DNA of 64,000 bases from Xenopus tropicalis. Its lineage: Eukaryota; Chordata; Amphibia; Anura; Pipidae. This document shows positions 36,831 through 49,705 of the stretch, in pieces. The stretch is taken from assembly GCF_000004195.4 (NCBI RefSeq), contig NC_030683.2, forward strand, positions 1,429,155 through 1,493,154. Direction: 5' to 3'. The notes under the pieces are model-generated. The model made no database searches. It saw nothing but the letters and a program-made list of their open reading frames with translations, and was not told the origin of the DNA. Both the position numbers and the translations under genes were made by a program. Every line of letters begins with the position of its first letter. Position 1 is the stretch's first letter.

Positions 36831-38722
36831 GCAACTTGGGGCCTGTAGGGCAGCATGAAAAGGCCCAGGTCTTGCAGGGAAGATGTTCTGTGGACTTTTT
36901 CACCCTCAAATTGTGTCCAAAAGAAATCATACCCCAGGGTTTCCTGGAGCCAGCCTTCAGCTAATTATTGGGGATACGGGGCCCCTCTGGGATGTTGAAC
37001 CCTCTTAAATGGAATCTTCTTTGTTATTTTTCCATGTTGATTGATCGTAGTGAATATGCTTTATTAGTCATGGGCCCCCAAAAGACTCGACTCTCCTGGG
37101 TGGCTGCGGGGTAGGTTTCATCACTGTTGTTGCCCCACTTGCCCTTGTTCATCCGTCAGTGATTTACCACCAACTCTTGGGCAAAGAGACTTGATTGGTG
37201 GCGCCATCTTCATTTTTGAAGCAATTGAATCACCCACAGATGTAGGACATTGGCCACTGGTTGCACCCTGGGTAGCTGGAGTATTCCACCCCTATCCCTG
37301 GTCCTGTTGCCTAGGGCAACCATATTTAATCCCTAGGGAGTCGGTAACCTCATTTTTTCTATAGGAGACGTTTCTCTTCAGACTGAATCAAGTCCCTTAT
37401 TTCAATAAAATCCCGTTTTTATCGCAATTAGCATAAAATAATAAAGTATCTACAGAGCGAGGAGCGAGTTCCGCGGCTTCTCGTTATATGAAGACATTTA
37501 CATTTACCCTCAGGATCTCTTTATACATCACAGTAATCACCGGGGACGTTCGTCGCAATAATTCCGAATGCGCAGAATACACAGCCGCCGAGGTATTTGC
37601 CGATGATAAATCTCTGGTGGTGAATATGACCTCTAATTGAATTACGGAGACATTATCTCGGGGCTCTCAGCGCAACGTGACGGTTACTTTGTGACAAGAT
37701 AATGGGGGGGGACATATTCGCTTTCGCCCGTAGGTTGGTAAGAAGATGTCTCCATTCCACTGGTATTTATGGGTTATTAGATACCGTCAAGGAGATGGGA
37801 AAGGATTTGGCCTAAGTCAGTTAGGTTCCTTCCAGTGGGAGTTCTAGATAAACATCTGCAAGATAAGCAAGAAAGCCCCTTGGCCAAACTGTGTAGCAAA
37901 ATGGAGTCCAAACAAGATGAATCCTCCTGCAATGGGACCTTGATATGTTAGGTCTCAGGTTTAGGACACTGGTGCCCCCTCACTCCCTGGGAGCTCCAAG
38001 CCCAATAGACGAGGAGAAGCCATGGAACTGTCTGTGGGCTGTTGCCCCATATCATAGGAAGGTCGGCACAGAGTGGGCCAGTGGCCTACAGAAGATCCTG
38101 CGTGCCTTCTTCTAAGCTTTTGCAAATACATGGTTGGCCAACGCAGGTCCAACGGGATGAATGAAAGAATATAGGGGAAATAAGAAGGTTCTAGATTACT
38201 CAATGGGTACGATGGTTGCTCAAGCTTTGGCTTCAGAAGTCTGGATTTTATTTCCTTGCTGCGATTAGATCACATGGCCGAGAGCAACTATTGGGGGCTG
38301 CCCCATCGTATGGTCTAGGGGACACATTGCTGCTATATATAAAGTCCTCAGTGGGATATAGTTGTGTGAATTCTCAGTGTAGATGGATCTGGATTTGGTT
38401 GCCAAGGCTACAGGAAGAGCCTTCAGTGACTATGAGAGGGGTGATTGTTGGGGGGCATTTGGCACGGGATATTGTGATAAAGATATTTAACTTCCTATCA
38501 GTGTTGCTAAATGGCAGGTTGGCATGGAAACCAAGGCTGGACTGGGCTTCAAAATAGGCCCTGGCATTTCCAGTACAGGCCCAAGCGCCCCCTCCTTACT
38601 GAGTAAGACCCCCCACAACTGTAGGATGTCCCTTGGCTCTAAAAAGAAGGGTCTCATAGGGGTCTTGTCAGCCCCATAGTTGTACCCGTCTCTCCTTCTG
38701 ATCTAAATGTTCTACTACTATT
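36831..38722. other. Unique intron, second copy of the duplicated segment
   Basis: The part 36,831-38,030 duplicates 32,680-34,250. From about 38,030 the sequence is single copy and clean. No gene was recognised. The part 37,540-37,700 has CG-rich sequence with long A/T words that may be conserved, but this was not tested. Confidence 0.7.
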
Positions 38723-39778
38723 AGGGTTTATATATTGGGGTTATTAGGGTTTATATATTGGGGTTATTAGGGTTTATATATTGGGGTTATTAGGGTTTAT
38801 ATATTGGGGTTATTAGGGTTTATATATTGGGGTTATTAGGGTTTATATATTGGGGTTATTAGGGTTTATATATTGGGGTTATTAGGGTTTATATATTAGG
38901 GTTATTAGGGTTTATATATTGGGGTTATTAGGGTTTATATATTGGGGTTATTAGGGTTTATATATTGGGTTATAGGTTTAGTATATTAGGGTTTATAGAT
39001 TGGGGTTATTAGGGTTTATATATTGGGGTTATTAGGGTTTATATATTGGGGTTATTAGGGTTTATAGATTGGGGTTATTAGGTTTATATATGGGTTTATA
39101 GATGGGGGTTATTAGGGTTTATATATTGGGTTATTAGGGTTTAGGGGTTATTAGGGTTTATAGATTGGGGGGATGGGGATTAGGGTTTATAGATTTGGGG
39201 TTATTAGGGTTTATAGATTGGGGGTATTAGGGTTTATATTTATTGGATTAGGGGTTATTAGGGTTTATATATTAGGGTTTATATATTGGGGGTTATTAGG
39301 GTTTATAGATTGGGTTATTAGGGTTTATATATTAGGGTTTATAGATTGGGGTTATTAGGGTTTATTATATTGGGTTATATTAGATTGGTTATTAGGGTTT
39401 ATAGATTGGGGTTATTAGTGTTATTATATTGTATTGGGTTATTATTAGGGTTTATATATTGGGAGGTATATTAGGGTTATAGGGTTTATATATGGGGTTA
39501 TTAGGTTATAGGGTTTATTAGGGGTTATATTAGATTGGGTTATTAGGTTATATAGATTGGGGTTATTAGGTTTATAGATTGGTTATTATATTTTATTAGG
39601 GTTTATATATTGGGGTTATTAGGGTTTATAGATTGGGGTTATTAGGGTTTATAGATTGGGGTTATTAGGGTTTATAGATTGGGGTTATTAGGGTTTATAT
39701 ATTGGGGTTATTAGGGTTTATATTGGGGTTATTAGGGTTTATAGATTGGGGTTATTAGGGTTTATATATTGGGGTTCA
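38723..39778. repeat. 23-bp minisatellite with TTAGGG core, about 45 copies
   Basis: The unit is ggttattagggtttatatat followed by tgg, or with agattgg in place of atattgg. TTAGGGTTTA occurs once per unit. Units are clean at both ends and irregular from about 38,965 to 39,600. Confidence 0.96.
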
Positions 39779-40205
39779 GGTTATTAAGGGGACTAACATG
39801 TAACCCTTTGGGCTCCTGCAGTCCAGACAGTATAGAACCCCCCCAAATGCTTTCTTGCCCCCCCAGGACACTGACACTCGGAGAGAGAAGGAACATCACA
39901 TTCAGGAATCTCTTATTCATCTCCTTTTTTATCCCACAAACAACCAACTGGCGATTCTGTGATTCTGTTTCCCATAGGGAAAGTCTGTAGGTTCTGCACT
40001 GGGAGCAGGGGGGGGGGAATATTGTATCATTGTCTGTATGTAATAAATACATTTACTGCTTTATAAATCCCTGTAACCATAGAAATTGTCATTTCTGACA
40101 TCGGGGCGAGTTATTCATAAATTAAACATGACGATATCCCAATTATCTCTACTTACTGGTACCTTTATATAGCTCCGCCTCCTCTATACTCACTGCCGCT
40201 GACCT
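39779..40205. other. Unique spacer
   Basis: About 425 bp between arrays; nothing was recognised. Confidence 0.55.
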
Positions 40206-41790
40206 ATCAGTTACTTTATATGGGCACAGAACCCCTCAGTGACTGCTAATATCCTTATCATTTACAGTAGGGGGTACAGTATCCCTTATAATACATGAGT
40301 GATACTCAGAGTTCCCTGTATAACTCAGCCTGCAGCCTTGTGCCTTTATATGGGGGGCACAGAACCCCTCAGTGACTGCTAATATCCTTATCATTTACAG
40401 TAGGGGGTACATTATCCCTTATAATACATGAGTGATACTCAGAGTTCCCTGTATAACTCAGCCTGCAGCCTTGTGCCTTTATATGGGGGGCACAGACTCC
40501 CTCAGTGACTGCTAATATCCTTATCATTTACAGTAGGGGGTACATTATCCCTTATAATACATGAGTGATACTCAGAGTTCCCTGTATAACTCAGCCTGCA
40601 GCCTTGTGCCTTTATATGGGGGGCACAGAACCCCTCAGTGACTGCTAATATCCTTATCATTTACAGTAGGGGGTACATTATCCCTTATAATACATGAGTG
40701 ATACTCAGAGTTCCCTGTATAACTCAGCCTGCAGCCTTGTGCCTTTATATGGGGGGCACAGAACCCCTCAGTGACTGCTTATATCCTTATCATTTACAGT
40801 AGGGGGTACAGTATCCCTTATAATACATGAGTGATACCCAGAGTTCCCTGTATAACTCAGCCCGCAGCCTTGTGCCTTTATATGGGGGGGCACAGAACCC
40901 ATCAGTGACTGCTAATATCCTTATCATTTACAGTAGGGGGTACAGTATCCCTTATAATACATGAGTGATACTCAGAGTTCCCTGTATAACTCAGCCTGCA
41001 GCCTTGTGCCTTTTATAATGGGGGGCACAGAACCCCTCAGTGACTGCTAATATCCTTATCATTTACAGTAGGGGGTACATTATCCTTATAATACATGAGT
41101 GATACTCAGAGTTCCCTGTATAACTCAGCCTGCAGCCTTGTGCCTTTATATGGGGGGCACAGAACCCCTCAGTGACTGCTAATATCCTTATCATTTACAG
41201 TAGGGGGTACATTATCCCTTATAATACCATGAGTGATACTCAGAGTTTCCCTGTATAACTCAGCCTGCAGCCTTGTGCCTTTATATGGGGGGCACAGAAC
41301 CCCTCAGTGAACTGCTAATATCCTTATCATCTTACAGTAGGGGGTACAGTATCCCTTATAATACATGAGTGATACCCAGAGTTCCCCTGTAAACTCAGCC
41401 CGCAGGCCTTGTGCCTTTATATGGGGGGCACAGAACCCCTCAGTGACTGCTAATATCCTTATCATTTACAGTAGGGGGTACAGTATCCCTTATAATACAT
41501 GAGTGATACTCAGAGTTCCCTGTATAACTCAGCCTGCAGCCTTGTGCCTTTATATGGGGGGCACAGACTCCCTCAGTGACTGCTAATATCCTTATCATTT
41601 ACAGTAGGGGGTACAGTATCCCTTATAATACATGAGTGATACTCAGAGTTCCCTGTATAACTCAGCCTGCAGCCTTGTGCCTTTATATGGGGGGCACAGA
41701 ACCCCTCAGTGACTGCTAATATCCTTATCATTTACAGTAGGGGGTACATTATCCCTTATAGTACATGAGTGATACTCAGAGTTCCCTATC
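40206..41790. repeat. 133-bp tandem repeat, about 12 copies
   Basis: The marker tgcctttatatgggg recurs every 133 bp (for example 40,341, 40,474 and 40,607). Units contain cagtgactgctaatatcc, catttacagtagggggtac and gagtgatactcagagttccc. Copies are highly similar, with a few single-base indels. Confidence 0.97.
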
Positions 41791-43438
41791 TCCTTATACA
41801 CAAGTAGGGGGCGCAATGTTGATTAATATACACCCCCCCCCCCCATGATAGGAGCCCATTAATCACCAGCGCTGTGTGAAATTGATGATTTATTTGCTAT
41901 AAAGCAGCGGAGAAGCTAAATGTGCTCTTTGTTAGCGGCGCAATCAGATAACAAAGGGGCGCACATAATGGCTTCTCTCCGCGGGAAGCGCTTGTTGCCG
42001 AGGGAGCGTTTGATGGGGGGATAATAGCGGCTGTCGTAGCGTCGGGTAGAAGCGCCGAGCGCGGTTCCTTTCAGCCAATAATGGCACTTGAACAATTGCA
42101 CCTTCTCCCATTTACACGGAGGAGAAAGCCTTTCCCCAAATGATTTATGAATAATGAAAAAGCAAAGCGGCGACTTTCCGGCGAATGGGGATCAAAATAA
42201 TCAGAATGGAAAGTTTATTGGGCGGCGCCCAAGGTTCTGGAAGGACAAGTTGCTCAGAATTACGGAATTTCACCCAAAACCAACGCGGAATAATTGCGCT
42301 GCCGGCGGCTTCCGCTACAGATTTATATTGTAACGCATTTCCCCATCATTCTGTCATACATTGAGGTCAACTTCCCCTTTAAAGGGCAACTAAATGGCTG
42401 GATAAGTGAAGGTTGAAATCTTTTCCTCTGTTGGGCCCAGGATTTAGGGCCCTCGTCTATGGAGGCTCCCAAGGGCCCAAGCCTAGGCTGCAGCTTTAAG
42501 GGGGGGGCAGTAGAATTGGGGGAGCAGGTAACCCCCTCTTCCATGTATACGTGCCAGTCAGACAGAGGAGGGGGTGGACAGAGGTTGGGTGCCTAGGTCA
42601 GTAGGTCAGTACCAATCCTTATTACTGCTCTACCGGGGGTTAATGCCCAATGACTCTAATAAAATACCCCCCCCCACTTTACCCCATGCCCCCCATGCCA
42701 AGGGATGTTCTGCACAGCCCCCAGCAGCTCCTCAGGCTGTAGAATCTCACATTGGGGGTCGGAGGGTGCTTAATGTAGGGGCTTCATAGGGAATTAACCC
42801 CTGAACCACCCCACTGCAGGAGCCCTAATATCCTCTGGTATCGCCGGCTATTACCCTTTTCCCTGGGCTACTGGCACTGGCATTATATTAGCCACAGGCT
42901 GCTGAATATAACTGGGCAACCAGTGGGACCTAGTAGCCCCTTCCCAGCATGCTTAGCAGGTAGATTCCCACGATATAGATAGAGATACAGTATTAATGCC
43001 ACCAACACTGTAAGTGAATGAGCCCTAAGGTCAGATTAGGTGAGAACAATCCAGAAAGTCCTTGTTCAACTACAACTCCCAGAACCCCCACGCAGCCCTG
43101 AGCCAATGAGGATGAATAGAAACCCCCAGCCCTTATTATCCGCAAACCCTGGCGTTACTGGGCCTTTATGGCGCCGCGGCAGGAGGGAAGGAACAGAGAG
43201 ATAAGGAATAAATGGAGAGAGAAATCACTTTATGTCTCACTGCGGAGACGGAGAATAAACTGACATTCAGCGCAGGAAAGAGCGGATTTACATGGCAACG
43301 GGGCTCCTCCCCCCCCGGCAATAAACCTTCATTCTCATGTCAACTTCCCCTTAGATCTCGGCTCCTCGTATCCAACAGCCGCAGCCCCACCCCCTTCTGT
43401 AAAGGAACCGACCCCCCCCCCCCGCTATCACTGTATAT
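41791..43438. other. 1.6-kb unique intron block
   Basis: No gene was recognised. A stretch at about 41,860-42,330 with sustained CG content and A/T-rich words (gatttatgaataatg) is a candidate non-coding element. A ZNF143-like motif lies at 43,069. Confidence 0.55.
43069..43087. promoter_or_regulatory. ZNF143-like motif
   Basis: The sequence actacaactcccagaaccc matches the ZNF143/Staf consensus core. It is intronic and its function is unknown. Confidence 0.4.
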
Positions 43439-43439
43439 A

Positions 43440-44975
43440 AATATATAAGGGGGGGGGCAGTAATGAAATAGAGAAAGTACAGGGAAGAGCGACTAAGCTG
43501 ATAAAGGGAATGGGCTCAGTTATGGGGAAAGGCTGGCCCAGTTGGGATTGGTTACACTGGGGGGGGGGGGGGGGGGCAGTTACGGGGGGGGTCACTATAT
43601 ATAAATATATAAGGGGGGGCAGTAATGAAATAGAGAAAGTACAGGGAAGAGCGACTAAGCTGATAAAGGGAATGGGCTCAGTTATGGGGAAAGGCTGGCC
43701 CAGTTGGGATTGGTTACACTGGGGAAGGGGCAGTTAAGGGGGGGGGGTCACTATATATAAATATATATAGGGGGGGGCAGTAATGAAATAGAGAGAGTAC
43801 AGGGAAGAGCGACTAAGCTGATAAAGGGAATGGGCTCAGTTATGGGGAAAGGCTGGCCCAGTTGGGATGGTTACACTGGGGGGGGGGGGCAGTTAAGGGG
43901 GGGGTCACTATATATAAATATATAAGGGGGGGCAGTAATGAAATAGAGAAAGTACAGGGAAGAGCGACTAAGCTGATAAAGGGAATGGGCTCAGTTATGG
44001 GGAAAGGCTGGCCCAGTTGGGATTGGTTACACTGGGGGGGGGGGCAGTTAAGGGGGGGTCACTATATATTAAGGGGGGGGCAGTATGAAATAGAGAAAGT
44101 ACAGGGAAGAGCGACTAAGCTGATAAAGGGAATGGGCTCAGTTATGGGGAAAGGCTGGCCCAGTTGGGATTGGTTACACTGGGGGGGGGGCAGTTAAGGG
44201 GGGGTCACTATATATAAATATATAAGGGGGGGCAGTAATGAAATAGAGAAAGTACAGGGAAGAGCGACTAGCTGATAAAGGGAATGGGCTCAGTTATGGG
44301 GAAAGGCTGGCCCAGTTGGGATTGGTTACACTGGGGAAGGGGCAGTTAAGGGGGGGGGGTCACTATATATAAATATATAAGGGGGGGGCAGTAATGAAAT
44401 AGAGAAAGTACAGGGAAGAGCGACTAAGCTGATAAAGGGAATGGGCTCAGTTATGGGGAAAGGCTGGCCCAGTTGGGATTGGTTACACTGGGGGGGGGGG
44501 CAGTTAAGGGGGGGTCACTATATATAATATATAAGGGGGGGCAGTAATGAAATAGAGAAAGTACAGGGAAGAGCGACTAAGCTGATAAAGGGAATGGGCT
44601 CAGTTATGGGGAAAGGCTGGCCCAGTTGGGATTGGTTTACACTGGGGAAGGGGCAGTTAAGGGGGGGTCACTATATATAAATATATAAGGGGGGGCAGTA
44701 ATGAAATAGAGAAAGTACAGGGAAGAGCGACTAAGCTGATAAAGGGAATGGGCTCAGTTATGGGGAAAGGCCTGGCCCAGTTGGGATTGGTTACACTGGG
44801 GAAGGGGCAGTTAAGGGGGGGTCACTATATAATAAATATATAAGGGGGGGCAGTAATGAAATAGAGAAAAGTACAGGGAAGAGCGACTAAGCTGATAAAG
44901 GGAATGGGCTCAGTTATGGGGAAAGGCTGGCCCAGTTGGGATTGGTTACACTGGGGAAGGGGCAGTTACGGGGGG
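43440..44975 (+). repeat. ~153-bp tandem repeat made of a LINE ORF2 fragment
   Basis: About 10 head-to-tail copies marked by cagtaatgaaatagagaaag at 43,458, 43,620, 43,778 and onward. Read on the plus strand, each unit gives EIEKVQGRATKLIKGM and, at its end, IYKYIRGG. These are the start and end of the well-known C-terminal segment of CR1/L2-like LINE reverse-transcriptase proteins (LEKVQRRATKLI ... KYLRG). The middle is degenerate. The longest frame covers two and a half units and is not a functional protein. Confidence 0.85.
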
Positions 44976-45574
44976 GGGGGGTTACTTGGGGGGCAGTTCT
45001 TGGCTCCTGTGCCACACTCTGTATCTCACATAATTATCTCTGTTCAGCGGGAGCTTCGTTAGAGTTAATGAGTTGGCAGGAGGCGCCGGGCAGGCCAGTG
45101 AGCACTTTGCTCGTTAGGAGCGGTATCTGCCCAGTGCTCGTTAGCGGAAGATAAAGAGACGAGGGGAAGGGGCTACAGAGGAGGAGGATCCGGCCGCGCT
45201 GCCAGTTCTCATTATACAGAGAGCAGATGTGGGGGATTCAGTTCCAGCTCAGTTGCCCCAGGGGGCGGGGCTTTGCCAGTTGGACGGGTGGGACAGTCGG
45301 GCACCTGCAGCCGCTGATACTTGGTCAGGTGACCTGTTACTATGACACAGGAGCCGAGATACAGACATATTTCTATTTGCACTCAGGCGGGGGAACAAGA
45401 TTGATTCCTGCCCCAGAGCGATGGATAGAATGATATTCTCATCTCCAGACTCACTGAAGCCCAAAAATACCAATCACTTGCGCTCCGATTGTCTGCTGGG
45501 ATCATATCAGGTGCCCATTAACCTGCCAGCCAAGCGCTGTGCCAGCTCCCTCCCTGGCACCCATTCACTTACTG
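44976..45574. other. Unique spacer
   Basis: About 600 bp with no recognised gene. Open frames on both strands are short and lack splice context or family resemblance. Confidence 0.55.
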
Positions 45575-46556
45575 CAGGGACACAGATACAGGGAACTGCC
45601 TCCCAGCAGGGCCGGTGGGACTAATACAGTAAAGGAATGGGGGGGGGGGGGGGTGAAAGGGAACATAAGGAAGTGCTACTTTAGCAGAAAACGGGGGTAG
45701 GTACAGGGAACAGCCTCCCAGCAGGGCCGGTGGGACTAATACAGTAAAGGAATGGGGGGGGGGGGGGAGGCTGAAAGGGAACATAAGGAAGTGCTACTTT
45801 ACAGAAAGGGGGGTAGGTACAGGGAACAGCCTCCCAGCAGGGCCGGTGGGACTAATACAGTAAAGGAATAGGGGGGGAGGCTGAAAGGGAACATAAGGAA
45901 GTGCTACTTTACAGAAAGGGGGGTAAGGTACAGGGAACAGCCTCCCAGCAGGGGCCGGTGGGACTAATACAGTAAAGGAATAGGGGGGGGGGGGGGGGAG
46001 GCTGAAAAGGGAACCATAAGGAAGTGCTACTTTACAGAAAGGGGGGTAGGTACAGGGAACAGCCCTCCCAGCAGGGCCGGTGGGACTAATACAGTAAAGG
46101 AATGGGGGGGGGGGGGGGGCTGAAAGGGAACATAAGGAAGTGCTACTTTACAGAAAGGGGGGTAGGTACAGGGAACAGCCTCCCAGCAGGGCCGGTGGGA
46201 CTAATACAGTAAAGGAATAGGGGGGGGCTGAAAGGGAACATAAGGAAGTGCTACTTTACAGAAAGGGGGGTAGGTACAGGGAACAGCCTCCCAGCAGGGC
46301 CGGTGGGACTAATACAGTAAAGGAATAGGGGGGGGGGGGGGGGGGGCTGAAAGGGACATAAGGAAGTGCTACTTTACAGAAAGGGGGGTAGGTACAGGGA
46401 ACTGCCTCCCAGCAGGGCCGGTGGGACTAATACAGTAAAGGAATTGGGTGGGGAGGCTGAAAGGGAACATAAGGAAGTGCTACTTTACAGAAAGGGGGGT
46501 AGGTACAGGGAACAGCCTCCCAGCAGGGCCGGTGGGACTAATACAGTAAAGGATGG
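45575..46556. repeat. ~110-bp tandem repeat with long G runs, about 9 copies
   Basis: The unit carries cataaggaagtgctacttta, then caggtacagggaacagcctc-type sequence and gggccggtgggactaatac, then a G run of 7 to 21. The start gtgctacttt recurs near 45,673, 45,791 and 45,901. Unit length varies mostly with the G run. Confidence 0.96.
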
Positions 46557-47169
46557 GGGGGGGGGCTTGGCATTGGGACTGGTGCTTTGCTGGGGGGGCA
46601 GGAGGGGCAATTGGCACAGATACAGCTTTGCCCTTAGTGAGCGGCGCCAGCGAATCGGACGAGTTCCCTGTTACTTACGTTTCTGTCCCTTCAGGGATTG
46701 AGTTGAAGGGAGAAGAAAAGAAAATGACAGATGTAGGGAAGGGATGGCAGAGGGCGAGAATGTAATGAACCCGCAGCCAATGAGACGCAGAGAAATCAGG
46801 TCGGGCCGCGTAGGCGCAAAACAGCTGGAAAATATATAAAGTGGAAGTTTTCAGCCGGTGGGTTTAGCAGTAAAGTGAGATGCTGTAACTGCTGCAAAGC
46901 TAGGGCCCCCCCCCTGTGAGCAGTACATTTGTACCCTCATTAAATTCCCAGTACCCTTGTAGCCGGCACTGCCCCCAGCGCCAGTATAGGGTGCATTCTG
47001 ACTCCTGAAACAATGTAGCAGAACCCGCAGAACCCGGAGTAGAACCGATTCTGTTACATTGTGTGAAATATCAGCAAATATCGAGTTGCAATGAAGTGTA
47101 ATGCCCGGCTGTGCCACTAGGGGCACTTGGTTACTGCACAAACCTTATTCTTTATCTTCTTCTCTGTAG
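46557..47169. other. Intron end before exon d
   Basis: About 610 bp of unique sequence, ending in a pyrimidine tract (ttctttatcttcttctctgtag) in front of exon d. Confidence 0.7.
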
Positions 47170-47234
47170 GACGGTGACTGTGTCCAACCGGGACTCGGAT
47201 CTGGTGCATCTGGAGACCCAGACTGGGGAGGGGC
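47170..47234 (+). CDS. sorcs2: sorcs2 coding exon d (VPS10 domain)
   Basis: The acceptor is cttctctgtag and the donor is GGC|gtaagt. The first base completes the split Trp codon of the preceding exon. There follow 21 codons including DSDLVHLETQTGEG, and a single C is left over for the next exon. This short segment is the most divergent of the eight from what I recall of mammalian SorCS2, but the DLVHLE core and both splice phases fit. Confidence 0.9.
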
Positions 47235-47240
47235 GTAAGT

Positions 47241-49300
47241 ATCAGATCTGGGGGGCAATAGGGGCAGGTTAGTTGGGTTATAGGTTCCCAATGCTGGGGG
47301 GCAATAGGGCGTTAGTGGTTATAGTCCAGTATGGGGGCAATAGGAGGCGGTTAGTTGTATGGTTCCCAGTATGGGGGCAATACAGGCAGACGTTTAGTTG
47401 CGTTATAAGATTCCAGTATATGGGGGCAATACGGTAGTTCGTTTGGGTTATAAGGGTTCCCAGTATGGGGGCCAATACAGCGGTTAGTGGTTATAGTTCC
47501 CAGTATGGCAGGTGAGGGGAATACGCGCAGGTTAGTTAGGTTAAGGTTCCAGTATGGGGGGCAATAGGGCAGGTTAGTGAGGTTATAGTTTCCATATGGG
47601 GGGCAATACAGCTGGTTGTTAGAGTTTACAGGTCCCATTATGGGGGCAGATAGGGGCAGGTGTTGGGTTATAGGTTCCAATGCGGGGGGCAATACAGCGG
47701 AAGGTGGAGTTACAGTTCCGTTATGGGGGCAATCGGAGGTTAATTGAAGTTAACGGTTCCTATGCGGCATAAGGGGACAGGTTGTTGGTTATAGGTCCAA
47801 TTCTGGGGCATAGGGCCGGTAGTTGGGTTATTAGTTGCCCAAATTCTGGGGCGGCATACAGGCAGGTTAGTTAGAGTTACAGGTTCCCAGTATGGGGGGC
47901 AATAGGGGCAGGTTAGTTGGGTTATAGGTTCCCAATGCTGGGGGGCAATAGGGGCAGGTTAGTTGGGTTATAGGTTCCCAGTATGGGGGGCAATAGGGGC
48001 AGGTTAGTTGGGTTATAGGTTCCCAGTATGGGGGGCAATACAGGCAGGTTAGTTGGTTATAGTTCCAGTATGGGGAGCATTACAGGCGGGTAGTTTGGGT
48101 TATAGGTTCCCAGTATGGGGGGCAATACAGGTAGGTTAGTTGGTTATAGGTTTCCAGTATGGGGAGCAATACAGGCGGGTTAGTTGGGTTATAGGTTCCC
48201 AGTATGGGGGCATACGGCAGTGTTAGTTAGGTGACAGGTTCGTATGGGGCAATAGGCGGCAGGTATGTTGGGTTATAGGTTCCAGTTATGGGGGGCTACA
48301 GGAGGGTTAGTTGGTTATAGGTTCCCGTATGGTGGCGGGCAATACAGGAGAGTTGTTAGAGTTAACAGCAGTTTCCAGTATGGGGCAAGGGGCAGGTTAG
48401 TTTAGAGTTACAGGTTCCCAGCTATGGGGGCAATACAGGGAGGTTGTTAGGAGTTAAGGGTCCAGTTTGGGGGCAATAGGGCAGGTTAGTTGGGTTATAG
48501 GTTCCCGTATGGGGGCAATCGGAGTTAGTTGGGTTATAGGTCCCGTATGGGGCAATTAAGGCAGGTTAGTAGGGTTTACAGCGTTCAGTATGGGGCAATT
48601 ACAGGCAGTATTAGAGTTACAGGTTCCAGTATGGGGCAGGCAAATAGGGCAGGTTGTTGGGTTTAGTTTTCCAAATGTGGGGGCAATAGGGGCAGGTTAG
48701 TGGGTTTTTAGTTTCCCAAATGCGGGGGGCAATACAGGAGGTTAGTTGAAGTTACGGTTCCCAGCTATGTGGGGCATAAGGTAGGGTTAGTTAGAGTTAC
48801 AGGTTTCCAGGTGTGGGGTGGCAAATAAGGAGTTATAGTTCCTGGTGTGGGGGGGGGGGGCAGGTGATGTGGTTGGTTAGAGGTACAGCGTTCCCAGTTT
48901 GGGGGCAATACAGGAGTTTATTATTCCTGGTGCTGGTGGGGGGCAGTGATGTTGGGTTGGATTAGAGTTCAGGTTCCCAGTTTGGGCAATCAGGAGTTAA
49001 ATAGTTCCTGGTCTGGGGGGGGCGGCAGATAGATGTGGGTTGGTTAGCGTAACAGGTTCAGTTAGGGGGCATACAGAGTTAATAGTTCCTGGTGCTGGGG
49101 GGGGGTAGATGTGGAGTTGGTTAGAGTTACAGGTTCCGTATGGGGCATACGGAGTTATAGTCCTGGTGCTGGGGGGGGGGGGGGGGGGCATAGTGTGGGT
49201 TGGTTAGGGACAGAGTTCCAGTATGGGGCAAACAGGAGTTAATAGTTCCTGGGCTGGGGGGGGGGGCAGTAGATGTGGGTTGGTTAGAGTTACAGGTTGT
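47241..49300. repeat. 45-bp minisatellite with a ~67-bp variant, about 43 copies
   Basis: The main unit is ggttagttgggttataggtt, cccagtatgggggg and caatacaggca. From about 48,840 it carries an extra agttaatagttcctggtgct block, making a longer unit. Units are clean at 47,880-48,180 and noisy before and after. The array begins within about 10 bp of the exon d donor. Confidence 0.93.
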
Positions 49301-49480
49301 ATGACTGAATTATTATTGGGATAATGTTGCGCTTGGAGCTTGTCAAGCGGATCAAGACGCGGGTATAACTTGACCTATACAGACAGATGGAATCTTCCAA
49401 TCGGCGCATTTCATTCCGTGCTTCTCTCATTTACTCCGGGGAATCTTTCAACTGATATTTGTCATCGCGCTGTCACAGAA
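49301..49480. other. Unique spacer
   Basis: Short unique stretch; nothing was recognised. Confidence 0.5.
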
Positions 49481-49590
49481 CCATTAAATTCTGCCCCGAC
49501 CCATTAAATTCTGCCCAGCAAACCCATTAAAATTCTGCCCCAGAACCCATTAAATTCGTGGCCCCGAACGCCATAAATTCTAGCCCGAAC
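49481..49590. repeat. Short ~20-bp tandem repeat, about 5 copies
   Basis: The unit is cccattaaattctgcccc(gaa). Copies show single-base indels. Confidence 0.85.
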
Positions 49591-49705
49591 AGGGAGGGCC
49601 ATCTTGCGCCCGGGCCAAAAAGCTCCCTCTCTTATTATGCATAGCAGCCAATGTATCGGAAGCCTTATACCCCCCCCAAATATCTGCCCCTGTTCATAAA
49701 TTTTG

